DNA of 64,000 bases from assembly GCA_023230455.1 (NCBI GenBank), contig JALNXH010000004.1, positions 170,099 to 234,098 on the forward strand, written 5' to 3'. The notes beneath the pieces were generated by a model. The model had not been told where the DNA came from. It made no database searches and saw only the letters and a program-made list of their open reading frames with translations. This document shows positions 44,931 to 53,468 of this stretch, piece after piece. The position numbers were made by a program, and so were the translations under genes. Source of the DNA: Rhodocyclaceae bacterium. GTDB lineage: Bacteria; Pseudomonadota; Gammaproteobacteria; Burkholderiales; Rhodocyclaceae. Each line of letters opens with the position of its first letter. The stretch's first letter is position 1.

Positions 44931-45000
44931 GGGGGATTTACAAGGGGAGTGGCCCCCTTGTTCCCACTCGGGGGATATACAAGGGGAATCCCCCTTGTTC
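44931..45000. repeat. Tandem G/C-rich hairpin repeat, two copies
   Basis: Two near-identical units, 44931-44963 (33 nt) and 44970-45000 (31 nt), each beginning GGGGGAT(T/A)TACAAGGGG and ending CCCCCTTGTTC. Within each, CAAGGGG pairs with CCCCTTG to form a hairpin with a 4-7 nt loop. The units are separated by CCACTC. They lie in the gap between the divergent lolC and rpfE-like genes and are unlike REP elements elsewhere in the window. Confidence 0.85.
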
Positions 45001-45073
45001 GTGCGAATGCCTTTGCCGCCATCGGAGCGACACAGGCCTGCATTCGGATAGTCCGGCGTCAAGGAAGGGTCGC

Positions 45074-46102
45074 ATGTTAGCATCGCCGCCCATGCCTGCC
45101 CCCGCCTTTACCCTGATCGTCCCCGGCCTGCTCTGGCCGCGCCCGGCGCTCGACGATACGGTGCGGGGTCTCCGCCTGCCGGGGCTGGAACGGTTGCTGC
45201 GCCTGGGCATGGCAACGCGTGCCACGCTCGATGAAAGCGACTGGTGGCGCGACCGCTTCGCCCTGCCCGCGCCCCTGCCCGCCGCCGCGCTGCGCCTGCT
45301 CGATCTCGGCGGCGAGCCGGGCGATCTGGAATGGGCCTGTCTCGATCCGATCCACCTCGCTTTCGGCCAGCAGGATGCGACGCTGGCCGATCCGGCCACC
45401 CTCGCCCTCGACGCCACCGCCGATGCCGCCCTGTTCGCCGCCATTGCGCCGCTGTTCGCCGGCCTCGGAACCCTGCATGCAACCGCCCCCGGCTGCTGGC
45501 ACATCGCACCGCGCGTAGCGCTGCCGCCGCTGGCGGACATGCTGCATGGCGGACTGTCCGGGCGCCACCTGCTGCCCCCGGGCGACGCCGGGAAACGCTG
45601 GCGCCAGGCGCTCAACGAAGCGCAGATGCAACTGCATACCCTGCCGCTCAACCAAGCGCGCGAAACCGCCGGCATGGCCCCCATCAACAGCCTCGCACTA
45701 TGGGGTGGCGGACGCCTGCCGGCGCGGGCCGCGAGCAATTTCGGCGGGCTGCTCGCCGACGATGCGGTGCTGCGCGGCCTCGGCCGGCTGGCTGGATGCG
45801 CCACTGCACCGCTGGGCGACGGATTCGATGCCGAAGCAATTTCCGGCCGTACCGTCGTTGCCCGGGTGGGCACCCTGTCCTCGGCGACCCTGCAACACGA
45901 TGCGCTGCGTTGGCGGGAAGCGCTGCAAGCGCTCGAAGCCCGCTGGATCGCACCGGCGCTCGCCGCGACCGACCGCGGCGAGCTCGGCGCCTTCGCGCTG
46001 ATCGGCTGCGGCGACGGCACGGCGCTGACGCTGCGCTACGCAGGCCGCGACCGCTTGCGCTTCTGGCGTAGGCCGGCGCCGCTGACGGAGCTGTACCCAT
46101 GA
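45074..46102 (+). CDS. RpfE-type / phosphoglycerate mutase-like protein
   Basis: A 342-residue protein that resembles the RpfE regulatory-type proteins found next to recJ in Xanthomonas and Betaproteobacteria, often annotated as cofactor-independent phosphoglycerate mutase-like. Segments such as FTLIVPGLLWPRPALDDTVR, LADMLHGGLSGRHLLPPGDA and INSLALWGGGRLPARAASNF fit that family. Catalytic function is unproven. ATG 45074 has AAGGAAGGG upstream; ATG 45092 is an in-frame alternative. It overlaps recJ by ATGA. Confidence 0.8.
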   Translation: MLASPPMPAPAFTLIVPGLLWPRPALDDTVRGLRLPGLERLLRLGMATRATLDESDWWRDRFALPAPLPAAALRLLDLGGEPGDLEWACLDPIHLAFGQQDATLADPATLALDATADAALFAAIAPLFAGLGTLHATAPGCWHIAPRVALPPLADMLHGGLSGRHLLPPGDAGKRWRQALNEAQMQLHTLPLNQARETAGMAPINSLALWGGGRLPARAASNFGGLLADDAVLRGLGRLAGCATAPLGDGFDAEAISGRTVVARVGTLSSATLQHDALRWREALQALEARWIAPALAATDRGELGAFALIGCGDGTALTLRYAGRDRLRFWRRPAPLTELYP

Positions 46103-47820
46103 CCCGGGTGGTGGTACGCGAGGCGCCGCTGCGCGCCGCCTGGGCGCTCGAACAAGCCGGACTGCCGCCGCTGCTGGCGCGGCTCTACGCGGCGCGCGGC
46201 ATCCGCTCCGCCGCGGACGCCGACACGCGCCTGGCCGGCCTGCTGCCGCCGGACGGCCTGAAGGGTGCGGCGGCAGCGGCACACTTACTCGCCGACGCCT
46301 TCGCTGCCGGCCGCAAGCTGCTGATCGTCGCCGACTACGACTGCGACGGCGCCACCGCCTGTGCCACGGGCATTCTCGGCCTGCGCGCGCTGATGCGAGC
46401 GTCCGGCGCCGCAGCGGCCAGCGTCGACTACCTGGTGCCAAACCGCTTCGAAACCGGCTATGGCCTCTCCCCCGAAGTAGTGGAACAGGCGCTGCGCCAC
46501 CGCAACGGCAAGCCGGACATCCTGATCACGGTGGACAACGGCATCGCCAGCGTTGCCGGCGTCGCCGCGGCCAAGGCCGCGGGTATGGCGGTGCTGGTCA
46601 CTGACCACCATCTGCCCGGCGACGAACTGCCGGCCGCCGATGTGATCGTCAATCCCAACCAGCCGGGTTGCGACTTTCAAAGCAAGGCCATCGCCGGCGT
46701 CGGCGTGATGTTCTACGTGCTGCTGGCATTGCGCGCCGAACTGCGGCGTCGCGGAGCGTTTGCGGCTCAAGCGGAACCGAACCTGGCCGAACTGCTCGAC
46801 CTGGTGGCGGTGGGCACCATCGCCGACGTCGCCGCGCTCGACCGCAACAACCGCATCCTGGTCGCCCAAGGCCTGGCGCGCATTCGCGACGGCCGGCTGC
46901 GGCCGGGGCTGACGGCCTTGTTCCGGGTCGCCGGGCGCGATCCGGCGAGCGCCGGCAGCTTCGATCTCGGTTTCACCGTTGGCCCGCGCATCAATGCCGC
47001 CGGCCGCCTCGGCGACATGGGTGTCGGCATCGAATGCCTGATCGCCGACGACATGAATCGCGCACTCAACATCGCACAGCAGATGGACGCGCTGAACCGC
47101 GAACGGCGCGAGATCGAAAACGGCATGAAGGACGACGCCAACCTGCTGCTGGCGACCATCGACGCCGGCGAACAACCGGCGCTGAGCCTGTTCGATCCGA
47201 GCTGGCACCAGGGCGTGATCGGCATCCTCGCCGGCCGGCTGAAGGAAAAGCTGCACCGGCCGGTGATCGCCTTCGCCCGCGGCGCCGAAGGCGAACTGAA
47301 GGGATCGGGGCGCTCGATTCCCGGTTTGCACCTGCGCGATGCACTGGATCTGGTGGACAAGCGCCATCCGGGCCTGATCCTGCGTTTCGGCGGACATGCC
47401 GCCGCCGCCGGACTGGCCTTGCGCGAAACCGACCTGCCGCGCTTCACGGCAGCGTTCGAGCAGGTGGCGCGACAACTACTGTCGCCGGCCGACCTGACGC
47501 GCACGCTGGAAGTCGATGCCACGCTGGAGAGCGCCTGGTACAGCCTCGAAGCCGCCAAGATGATCCAGGGCGGGGTCTGGGGTCAGGGCTTTCCGCAGCC
47601 GCTGTTCGCCGAACGCTTCGAAGTGGAATCGCAGCGGCTATTGCAGGAAAAACACCTCAAGCTGCGCCTGCGCCTCGGCAATGTGCGCCACGAAGCGATT
47701 TGGTTCAATGCGGGGCAGCCGGTTCCCGAACGGGTCTTCGCCGCCTTTCGGCTGACGGTGAACGAGTTCCGCGGCGTCCAGTCGCTGCAACTGAACATCG
47801 AGCACTGCGAAGCCGATTGA
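46099..47820 (+). CDS. recJ: Single-stranded-DNA exonuclease RecJ
   Basis: A 573-residue 5'-3' exonuclease of recombination and mismatch repair, close to E. coli RecJ (577). The DHH-phosphoesterase signature is intact: LLIVADYDCDGATACATGIL near residue 75, VTDHHLPGDEL (the DHH triad) near 168, and the DHHA1 motif RFGGHAAAAGLALRETD near 430. It is the last gene of rpfE-recJ and nearly touches the c-di-GMP gene on the opposite strand, 1 base away. Confidence 0.95.
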   Translation: MTRVVVREAPLRAAWALEQAGLPPLLARLYAARGIRSAADADTRLAGLLPPDGLKGAAAAAHLLADAFAAGRKLLIVADYDCDGATACATGILGLRALMRASGAAAASVDYLVPNRFETGYGLSPEVVEQALRHRNGKPDILITVDNGIASVAGVAAAKAAGMAVLVTDHHLPGDELPAADVIVNPNQPGCDFQSKAIAGVGVMFYVLLALRAELRRRGAFAAQAEPNLAELLDLVAVGTIADVAALDRNNRILVAQGLARIRDGRLRPGLTALFRVAGRDPASAGSFDLGFTVGPRINAAGRLGDMGVGIECLIADDMNRALNIAQQMDALNRERREIENGMKDDANLLLATIDAGEQPALSLFDPSWHQGVIGILAGRLKEKLHRPVIAFARGAEGELKGSGRSIPGLHLRDALDLVDKRHPGLILRFGGHAAAAGLALRETDLPRFTAAFEQVARQLLSPADLTRTLEVDATLESAWYSLEAAKMIQGGVWGQGFPQPLFAERFEVESQRLLQEKHLKLRLRLGNVRHEAIWFNAGQPVPERVFAAFRLTVNEFRGVQSLQLNIEHCEAD

Positions 47821-47821
47821 A

Positions 47822-49990
47822 TTAAACCGTCACCGCCGGCAAACGGAGAATCTGCGTTTCGATGTCGCCCGGCGCCAGCGGCCGGGCGAAAAGAAACCCC
47901 TGATACTCGTCGCAACCCAGCGCCTCCAGGTACTCGTACTGGCTTTCGGTCTCGACGCCTTCGGCGACGACGATGAGACCGAGGCTGTGGCCGAGCAGCA
48001 CGACCAGCTTGGCGATATGGGAGTCGCAGGCAACCACGTCGAGGTCGCGGACGAAGGAGCGATCGATCTTCAGGATATCCACCGGGAAACGCTGTAGATA
48101 GCTGAGCGAGGAATAGCCGGTGCCGAAATCGTCCACCGCCAGCCGCACGCCGAGCGCCTTGAGCTTGTGCAGCGTAGCCAACGAACGGTCGACGTTGCCG
48201 ATAATCATGCTCTCGGTGATCTCGATCTCCAGCCGCTGCGGATCGAGCCCGGTCTGGCTCAGCACCTTGGCCACCAACGCGGTGACGTCGGTCTGCTGTA
48301 GGGAGCGTGCCGACAGATTGACCGCCATGTTCAGGTCGCCGTAACCGGCGCGCGACCAGGTTACGGCCTGCAGGCAGGCGGTATTGAGGACGAATTCGGT
48401 GATCGGTTCGATCAGCCCGGTCTCTTCGGCAATGCCGATGAACTTGTCCGGCGGCACCCAGCCGTGCTCGGCGCTGTTCCAGCGGATCAGCGCCTCGAAT
48501 CCGAGCGGCCGGCGGTCCTTGCCGATCTTCGGCTGAAAGTACACATGCAGCTCTTCCCGCTCCAGCGCACGGCGCAGGCTGCCTTCAAAAGTCACACGTT
48601 CGGTGGCCAGCGTGTTCAGGCGGTGGGTGAAGAACTGGTAGTTGTTGCGGCCGCGGCTCTTCGCCAGATACATCGCGGCATCGGCGTTCTTGATCAACGA
48701 CTGGGCGTCGCCGCCGTCCGACGGGTAGAGGCTGAGGCCAATGCTGCAGGTGACGAACAACTCCTGCCCGGCGGCGAGAACCGGCCGCTGGATTTCCGTC
48801 AGTACGCGGTCGAGCACATGGACGATCGAGCCGACGGCGTAGTGGTTGTTGAGCACCAGCACGAACTCGTCGCCGCCGTAGCGCGCCACGGTGTCGGTGC
48901 TGCGCAGGCAGAATTGCAGGCGACGGGCGATCTCGACCAGCAGTTCGTCGCCGACCAGATGACCCAGGCTGTCGTTGATGTACTTGAAGTTATCGAGATC
49001 GATGAAGGCCACCACGGCGAAATAGCCGTTGCGTTCGGCGTGGGAAATCGCCTGTTGCAGGCGGTCGTTGAGCAGATTGCGGTTCGGCAGCCCGGTCAGC
49101 AGATCGTGGCTGGCCTGATGTTCGAGCTGCTCCTGGTATTGCTTGTTGGCGGTGATGTCCTGCACCGCGCCTTCGTAGTAAAGGAACTCGCCATCCGGGC
49201 CGAGCACCGAACGCGCATTCTCGGAAATCCAGATGACACTGCCGTCGCGCCGCCGGATCTGCGCTTCGAAACCGTGCACCGCGCCCGACTCGGCCATGAT
49301 GCGCTTGAAAGCCTCGCGCCGCTGCGGGTCGACGTAGAGCTGGGCGCCGATGTTCTGCAAGTCGCCGATCAGCTCGGCGGCCGATTCGTAACCATAGATT
49401 GCCGCCAGCGCCGGGTTCGCCGAAAGATAGCGACCGTCGGCGGTGGTCTGAAAAATACCCTCGGTGGAATGCTCGAAGATGCTGCGGTAGCGGGCCTCCG
49501 CCTCGGCCAGCGCATCGCGCGAGTGGACCCGTTCGCTGATGTCCTCAACAAACCCCTCCAACACCCATTGGCCGCGTTCGTCGCAAATCCGGCAACCGCG
49601 TTCCAGCACCCATTTCTCGACGCCGTCCCTACAGCGTATGCGGTAGGAAACGCGGTAGCGGACGCCCTCCGCCACCGCGGCCAGGATCGTTTCCCTGACC
49701 GCCTGCCGGTCTTCCGCATGGGTGATGTCTTCATACGAAACCGCCCGGTTGCCGACCAGTTCTGCCGGGGTATAGCCGGTCAGCTCCAGGCATCCATCGC
49801 TGACCAGATGCATGGTCCACTCGCCGTCGATGGCGCAGCGGAACATCATCCCTTCGGCCATCTGCATCACCCGATCGAGCATCGAGCGCGTATCCACCGC
49901 CGGCCAGAACGCGTTGATCTTCTCACTGTCCGCCGCGGCGGGCGCGCGCCGCGCAACCAACCAGCCGGCGAGTGCGCTCGCGGCTCTCAC
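47822..49990 (-). CDS. PAS-PAS-GGDEF-EAL signalling protein
   Basis: A 722-residue cytoplasmic c-di-GMP protein: two PAS domains (about 40-160 and 165-285), GGDEF (290-450) and EAL (460-715). The cyclase motif ARYGGDEFVL and EAL motifs GFEALIRWNS, AVDDFGTGYSSLSYLQRFPV, KIDRSFVRDL, VAEGVETESQ are all intact, so both activities are possible. It begins with GTG overlapping the NIT gene's stop and is the third gene of the chemoreceptor/NIT operon; the arrangement suggests it turns the operon's signal into c-di-GMP changes. Confidence 0.92.
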   Translation of the reverse strand: MRAASALAGWLVARRAPAAADSEKINAFWPAVDTRSMLDRVMQMAEGMMFRCAIDGEWTMHLVSDGCLELTGYTPAELVGNRAVSYEDITHAEDRQAVRETILAAVAEGVRYRVSYRIRCRDGVEKWVLERGCRICDERGQWVLEGFVEDISERVHSRDALAEAEARYRSIFEHSTEGIFQTTADGRYLSANPALAAIYGYESAAELIGDLQNIGAQLYVDPQRREAFKRIMAESGAVHGFEAQIRRRDGSVIWISENARSVLGPDGEFLYYEGAVQDITANKQYQEQLEHQASHDLLTGLPNRNLLNDRLQQAISHAERNGYFAVVAFIDLDNFKYINDSLGHLVGDELLVEIARRLQFCLRSTDTVARYGGDEFVLVLNNHYAVGSIVHVLDRVLTEIQRPVLAAGQELFVTCSIGLSLYPSDGGDAQSLIKNADAAMYLAKSRGRNNYQFFTHRLNTLATERVTFEGSLRRALEREELHVYFQPKIGKDRRPLGFEALIRWNSAEHGWVPPDKFIGIAEETGLIEPITEFVLNTACLQAVTWSRAGYGDLNMAVNLSARSLQQTDVTALVAKVLSQTGLDPQRLEIEITESMIIGNVDRSLATLHKLKALGVRLAVDDFGTGYSSLSYLQRFPVDILKIDRSFVRDLDVVACDSHIAKLVVLLGHSLGLIVVAEGVETESQYEYLEALGCDEYQGFLFARPLAPGDIETQILRLPAVTV

Positions 49991-50895
49991 GAAGCGCGCC
50001 CAACCAGCACCGAAGCGGCCCCGTGGTCCGCGCCGATGCCGTTGATTGTCAGCTTAAGCGTCTGGCCGCACTCCTCGATCCAGGCGAAGACGGCATCGAT
50101 GGCGACGGTTGCCTGAGAAAAGTAGTCCTCCGCGGTGACGTCGACATCTTCGGCCGTCAGCATGCGCGCGCGCGTCAGGGTCGCCAATGCCTGCACGTTG
50201 CCTTGCGCGGCGCTGCCGCGGCGGCTGTCCTGTTCGACGCTACAGGCCTGACTGAGCAGCGATTCGGCGCGGGAGATCAGGAACATCAGACGCACCCGTG
50301 CCACCGCCGAACAGCGGCCGCGCGCCGCCACACCACTGCCGATAGCGCGCGCCTGGCCGAGACATTCGGCCAGCAGCGGCAGCCGGTGGGCGTAGTTGCG
50401 CACCAGCCCGAGCGGCAGGCGGCCGGCCGGCGCCAGCCCGACCCGCGCTTCGCCAAGTGCACCGAGCCAGTCGAGCAGCGTGGCGATCATCTGGCTGTGC
50501 TCGGCAATCGACTGCTCGACGCTGAGACCGGCGAGGTTGTCGATCAGGCCGCGCCACTTGAAGCGCAGCAGGTCGAATTCGTTCACCGTCAGGCAGGGCA
50601 GCGGCCGTTCGTTTTCCGTCACCACCGCCGTGCGCAGCGGCGGCAACAGCGCCTGGATCTCCGTACGCTTGGCGGCAAGCCGCGCACCGAAGCCGGCGTC
50701 GCCGCCCAGCCAGGCGCTGCTCATGCCGCGATGCTGCTGTAGATGGCCGATCAACCGCAGCAGCAGTTCGCAGCAGGCGACCGCGGATTCGGCCAGCACC
50801 GCCTCACTCTGCCCGCGCCGACGCCGGGCAAGCCATACCTGCAATCCAGCCGCACCGGCCAGAAGGGTCGCGCCTAAGGTCAGCAGCCAGTACAT
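49987..50895 (-). CDS. Membrane-anchored NIT-like sensor without output domain
   Basis: A 302-residue protein with a single N-terminal helix (WLLTLGATLLAGAAGLQVWL), an RRRR stop-transfer, and a predominantly helical domain containing LLRLIGHLQQHRGMSSAWLGG. That segment closely resembles the start of the NIT (nitrate/nitrite-sensing) domain, usually LxxELQxERGxS. Second-helix features (ICSVEQDSRRG-like region) are present, but no kinase, MCP or GGDEF part is attached. The positive-inside rule places the domain in the cytoplasm. It shares a transcript with a chemoreceptor and a GGDEF/EAL protein. Confidence 0.65.
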   Translation of the reverse strand: MYWLLTLGATLLAGAAGLQVWLARRRRGQSEAVLAESAVACCELLLRLIGHLQQHRGMSSAWLGGDAGFGARLAAKRTEIQALLPPLRTAVVTENERPLPCLTVNEFDLLRFKWRGLIDNLAGLSVEQSIAEHSQMIATLLDWLGALGEARVGLAPAGRLPLGLVRNYAHRLPLLAECLGQARAIGSGVAARGRCSAVARVRLMFLISRAESLLSQACSVEQDSRRGSAAQGNVQALATLTRARMLTAEDVDVTAEDYFSQATVAIDAVFAWIEECGQTLKLTINGIGADHGAASVLVGRAS

Positions 50896-50908
50896 GTTTC
50901 GGTCCTCA

Positions 50909-52111
50909 TCATTCGAATCGATAATTCAGCGTCGCCTCGGCGAGTTGCTTCGCCAGCTGGTCGAGGTAGCGTGAAAGGTCGGTGTTTTCGCGCACCAGCC
51001 CTTCGTTGCGATCGGCCAGCCGCGCCACCCGCTCGATATCGCCGGAAAGGCTCTGCCCGGCCACGCTTTGCTCGGCGCTGGCGGCCGCGATGTCGCGGAT
51101 CAGGCGGCCGCTGTTGAGCGCACTCTGCTCCACGGCAAGCAGCGTCTGTTCGGCATTGCGCGCCTCGGCGACGCTGTGGCGGGTGCGCGCGTTGGTCTGT
51201 TCCATGGAATCGACAATGCGGCGGATATCGGCGCGGATATCTTCGATGCGCGCGGAAATGTCGCGCGTGGCGAGGCGGGTGCGTTCCGCCAACTTGCGCA
51301 CCTCGTCGGCCACCACGGCGAAGCCGCGGCCGTGTTCGCCGGCGCGCGCCGCCTCGATCGCCGCGTTGAGGGCGAGCAGATTGGTCTGGTCGGCGATCTC
51401 GGCGATCACCTTGACGATGGCACCTATTTCCTGCGAACGGCCGCCCAGTGCGTCGGCCATCGACGAAGCGCCCGCTACGCTGCCCGCCAGATCGTCGAGG
51501 GTGCCGGCCAAGCTGGCGACGCTGCGCGCTCCGTCGCTCGCCACCTGCTGGGTCGAATCCGCCACCTCGGCCGCCTGACGCGCATGCTCGGAAGCCGCCG
51601 CCAGGCTGGCAGTCAATTCCTCCAGTGTCGCCGCCGAGGACACCGTGACGTCGCGCTGGACGCGCACACCGGAATCGCCGCCGCTGGCATTGGCAGTACT
51701 CTCGGTGGCTACGCTTTCCAGCTCATGAGCCAGCCGGGTGAACGCGGAAAATACCCGTGCCAGCGAACGGGCCATTGCATTCATCCGTTCCGCATGCAGC
51801 GCATAGCGCCCGACCCGCGCGGGCTCGATGCGCGCACCGAGATCGCCCGTACCAAGCCGCGTTACGAAGTCAGCCAGTGCCTCCTGCCAGGTACGGGTGT
51901 CGCGCATCTGGCGCAGTAGCAGCGCCGCACCCCAACCGCCGGCGGTAAGCAGAGCGGACCAGGCAAGCAACACCGGCAATTCGCCGAGCCAGGACGCCAG
52001 CAGATTGCCCGCAGCAATCCCGGCAGCGAACAGGCATGTCGCGGCCCAAAGCAATGTTCCGGTCAGGCGCACGCCGGGGGCCATAGCAGATGCAGTTGAG
52101 GTTGGGGCCAT
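50909..52111 (-). CDS. Methyl-accepting chemotaxis protein with no periplasmic domain
   Basis: A 400-residue receptor: two helices close together (LLWAATCLFAAGIAAGNLLA, VLLAWSALLTAGGWGAALLL) separated by only a few residues, then a HAMP-like segment and a signalling domain with the CheA/CheW-contact hairpin LLALNAAIEAARAGEHGRGF followed by AVVADEVRKLAERT. With no sensor domain outside, it must take input from membrane, cytoplasm or a partner protein. The ATG at 52111 is my choice; an in-frame ATG at 52165 remains possible. It probably heads the operon with the NIT-like and GGDEF/EAL genes. Confidence 0.85.
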   Translation of the reverse strand: MAPTSTASAMAPGVRLTGTLLWAATCLFAAGIAAGNLLASWLGELPVLLAWSALLTAGGWGAALLLRQMRDTRTWQEALADFVTRLGTGDLGARIEPARVGRYALHAERMNAMARSLARVFSAFTRLAHELESVATESTANASGGDSGVRVQRDVTVSSAATLEELTASLAAASEHARQAAEVADSTQQVASDGARSVASLAGTLDDLAGSVAGASSMADALGGRSQEIGAIVKVIAEIADQTNLLALNAAIEAARAGEHGRGFAVVADEVRKLAERTRLATRDISARIEDIRADIRRIVDSMEQTNARTRHSVAEARNAEQTLLAVEQSALNSGRLIRDIAAASAEQSVAGQSLSGDIERVARLADRNEGLVRENTDLSRYLDQLAKQLAEATLNYRFE

Positions 52112-52311
52112 GATGGTTGGGACATATTTTTTGTTGTCGTTGGGATAGAGCAAAAATCCGGCCATGGGGCATAAAGCGTCCTCCCCCCTCTTTTTCAGGG
52201 TCTTTAGCCTCCATCGCGCGCCGCACCGCACAGGCCTGGTGCAGCCGCCGCACCGCGGCGATGCCTGGCGCACCGCGCTCGCTCGCGCACCGGGAGACAG
52301 CGCCCAGCCGC

Positions 52312-52317
52312 TATAAT
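52312..52317 (+). promoter_or_regulatory. Candidate -10 box of prfB
   Basis: TATAAT 28 bases upstream of the prfB ATG, with no strong -35 hexamer. The mRNA leader would be about 20 nt. Confidence 0.4.
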
Positions 52318-52345
52318 TCGCCCCCTTTTCAGGTCTGGAACCATC

Positions 52346-53450
52346 ATGGAAGCCGAACGCATCAACAGCATCGCCTACAGCCTTTCCGACCTTGCCCAGC
52401 GTGGCGATGAACTGCGGAGGTATCTTTGACTACGCTGGCAAAGCGGAGAAGCTCACAGAACTGAACCGCGAACTGGAAGATTCGAAGGTCTGGGACAACG
52501 CCGAAAAAGCCCAGGCGCTCGGCAAGGAAAAGAAATCCCTCGAAGCGGTCGTGCTCACGCTCGACCGCGTCAGCCAGCAACTCGCGGACGCCAAGGATCT
52601 GTTCGATCTGGCCAAGGACGAAGGCGACGATGAGACGCTGGAGTCGGTCGAATCCGACGTGCGGGCCGTCGAAAATGAAGTGGCCGGCCTTGAGTTCCGC
52701 CGCATGTTTTCCAACCCGGCCGATCCGAACAACTGCTTCGTCGACATCCAGGCCGGCGCCGGCGGCACCGAAGCTTGCGACTGGGCCGGCATGCTGCTGC
52801 GCCAATACCTGAAATACTGCGAACGCAAGGGCTTCAAGACGGAACTGCTGGAGCAGACCGACGGCGATGTCGCCGGCATCCGCAGCGCCACGATCAAGGT
52901 CGAGGGCGACTACGCCTACGGCTTTCTGCGCACCGAAACAGGTGTGCACCGGCTGGTGCGCAAGAGCCCCTTCGATTCGTCCGGCGGCCGCCACACCAGC
53001 TTCGCCAGCCTGTTCGTTTCGCCGGAAGTGGACGACTCGATCGAGGTGGATATCAACCCGGCCGATCTGCGCATCGACACCTTCCGCGCCAGCGGCGCCG
53101 GCGGCCAGCATATCAACAAGACCGATTCGGCAATCCGCATCACCCACGCACCGAGCGGCATCGTCGTGCAGTGCCAGAACGACCGCTCGCAGCATCGCAA
53201 CAAGGCCGAAGCCATGGCGATGCTGAAATCGCGGCTCTACGAACTGGAGCTGCGCAAGCGCCAGGCCGACGCCGACAAACTGGAAGCGGGCAAGACCGAT
53301 GTCGGCTGGGGCCACCAGATTCGCAGCTACGTACTCGACAACTCGCGCATCAAGGATCTGCGCACCAATGTCGAAATCTCCAACACGCAGAAGGTACTCG
53401 ACGGCGACCTCGACGCGTTCATCGAGGCCAGCCTGAAGCAGGGCGTGTAA
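52346..53450 (+). CDS. prfB: Peptide chain release factor 2, with +1 programmed frameshift
   Basis: RF2, which terminates translation at UGA and UAA. A 27-codon first frame (MEAERINSIAYSLSDLAQRG...) ends at the in-frame TGA 52427-52429; reading then shifts +1 and continues DYAGKAEKLTELNRELEDSK to 53450, giving about 367 residues. The mature part shows GGQ within RASGAGGQHINKTDSAIRIT and the RF2-type tripeptide region (SPFDSSGGRHT). Coding is therefore join 52346-52426 with 52428-53450. Levels of RF2 control its own synthesis by this mechanism, as in E. coli. Confidence 0.95.
52413..52429 (+). promoter_or_regulatory. RF2 programmed frameshift signal
   Basis: The sequence TGCGGAGGTATCTTTGA has an internal Shine-Dalgarno-like GGAGG 3 bases before CTT and the slippery CTT-TGA-C, the same signal as in E. 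coli prfB. The shift moves one base forward at the TGA. Confidence 0.92.
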
Positions 53451-53468
53451 CCCGCCCTGCGGCGACGG

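Noticed and set aside
44871..45083. A 70-codon minus-strand frame upstream of lolC
   Set aside because: Its sequence is mostly the translation of the tandem hairpin repeat, with internal duplication (DSPCISPEWEQG, HSPCKSPKG); no start signal or homologue supports it.
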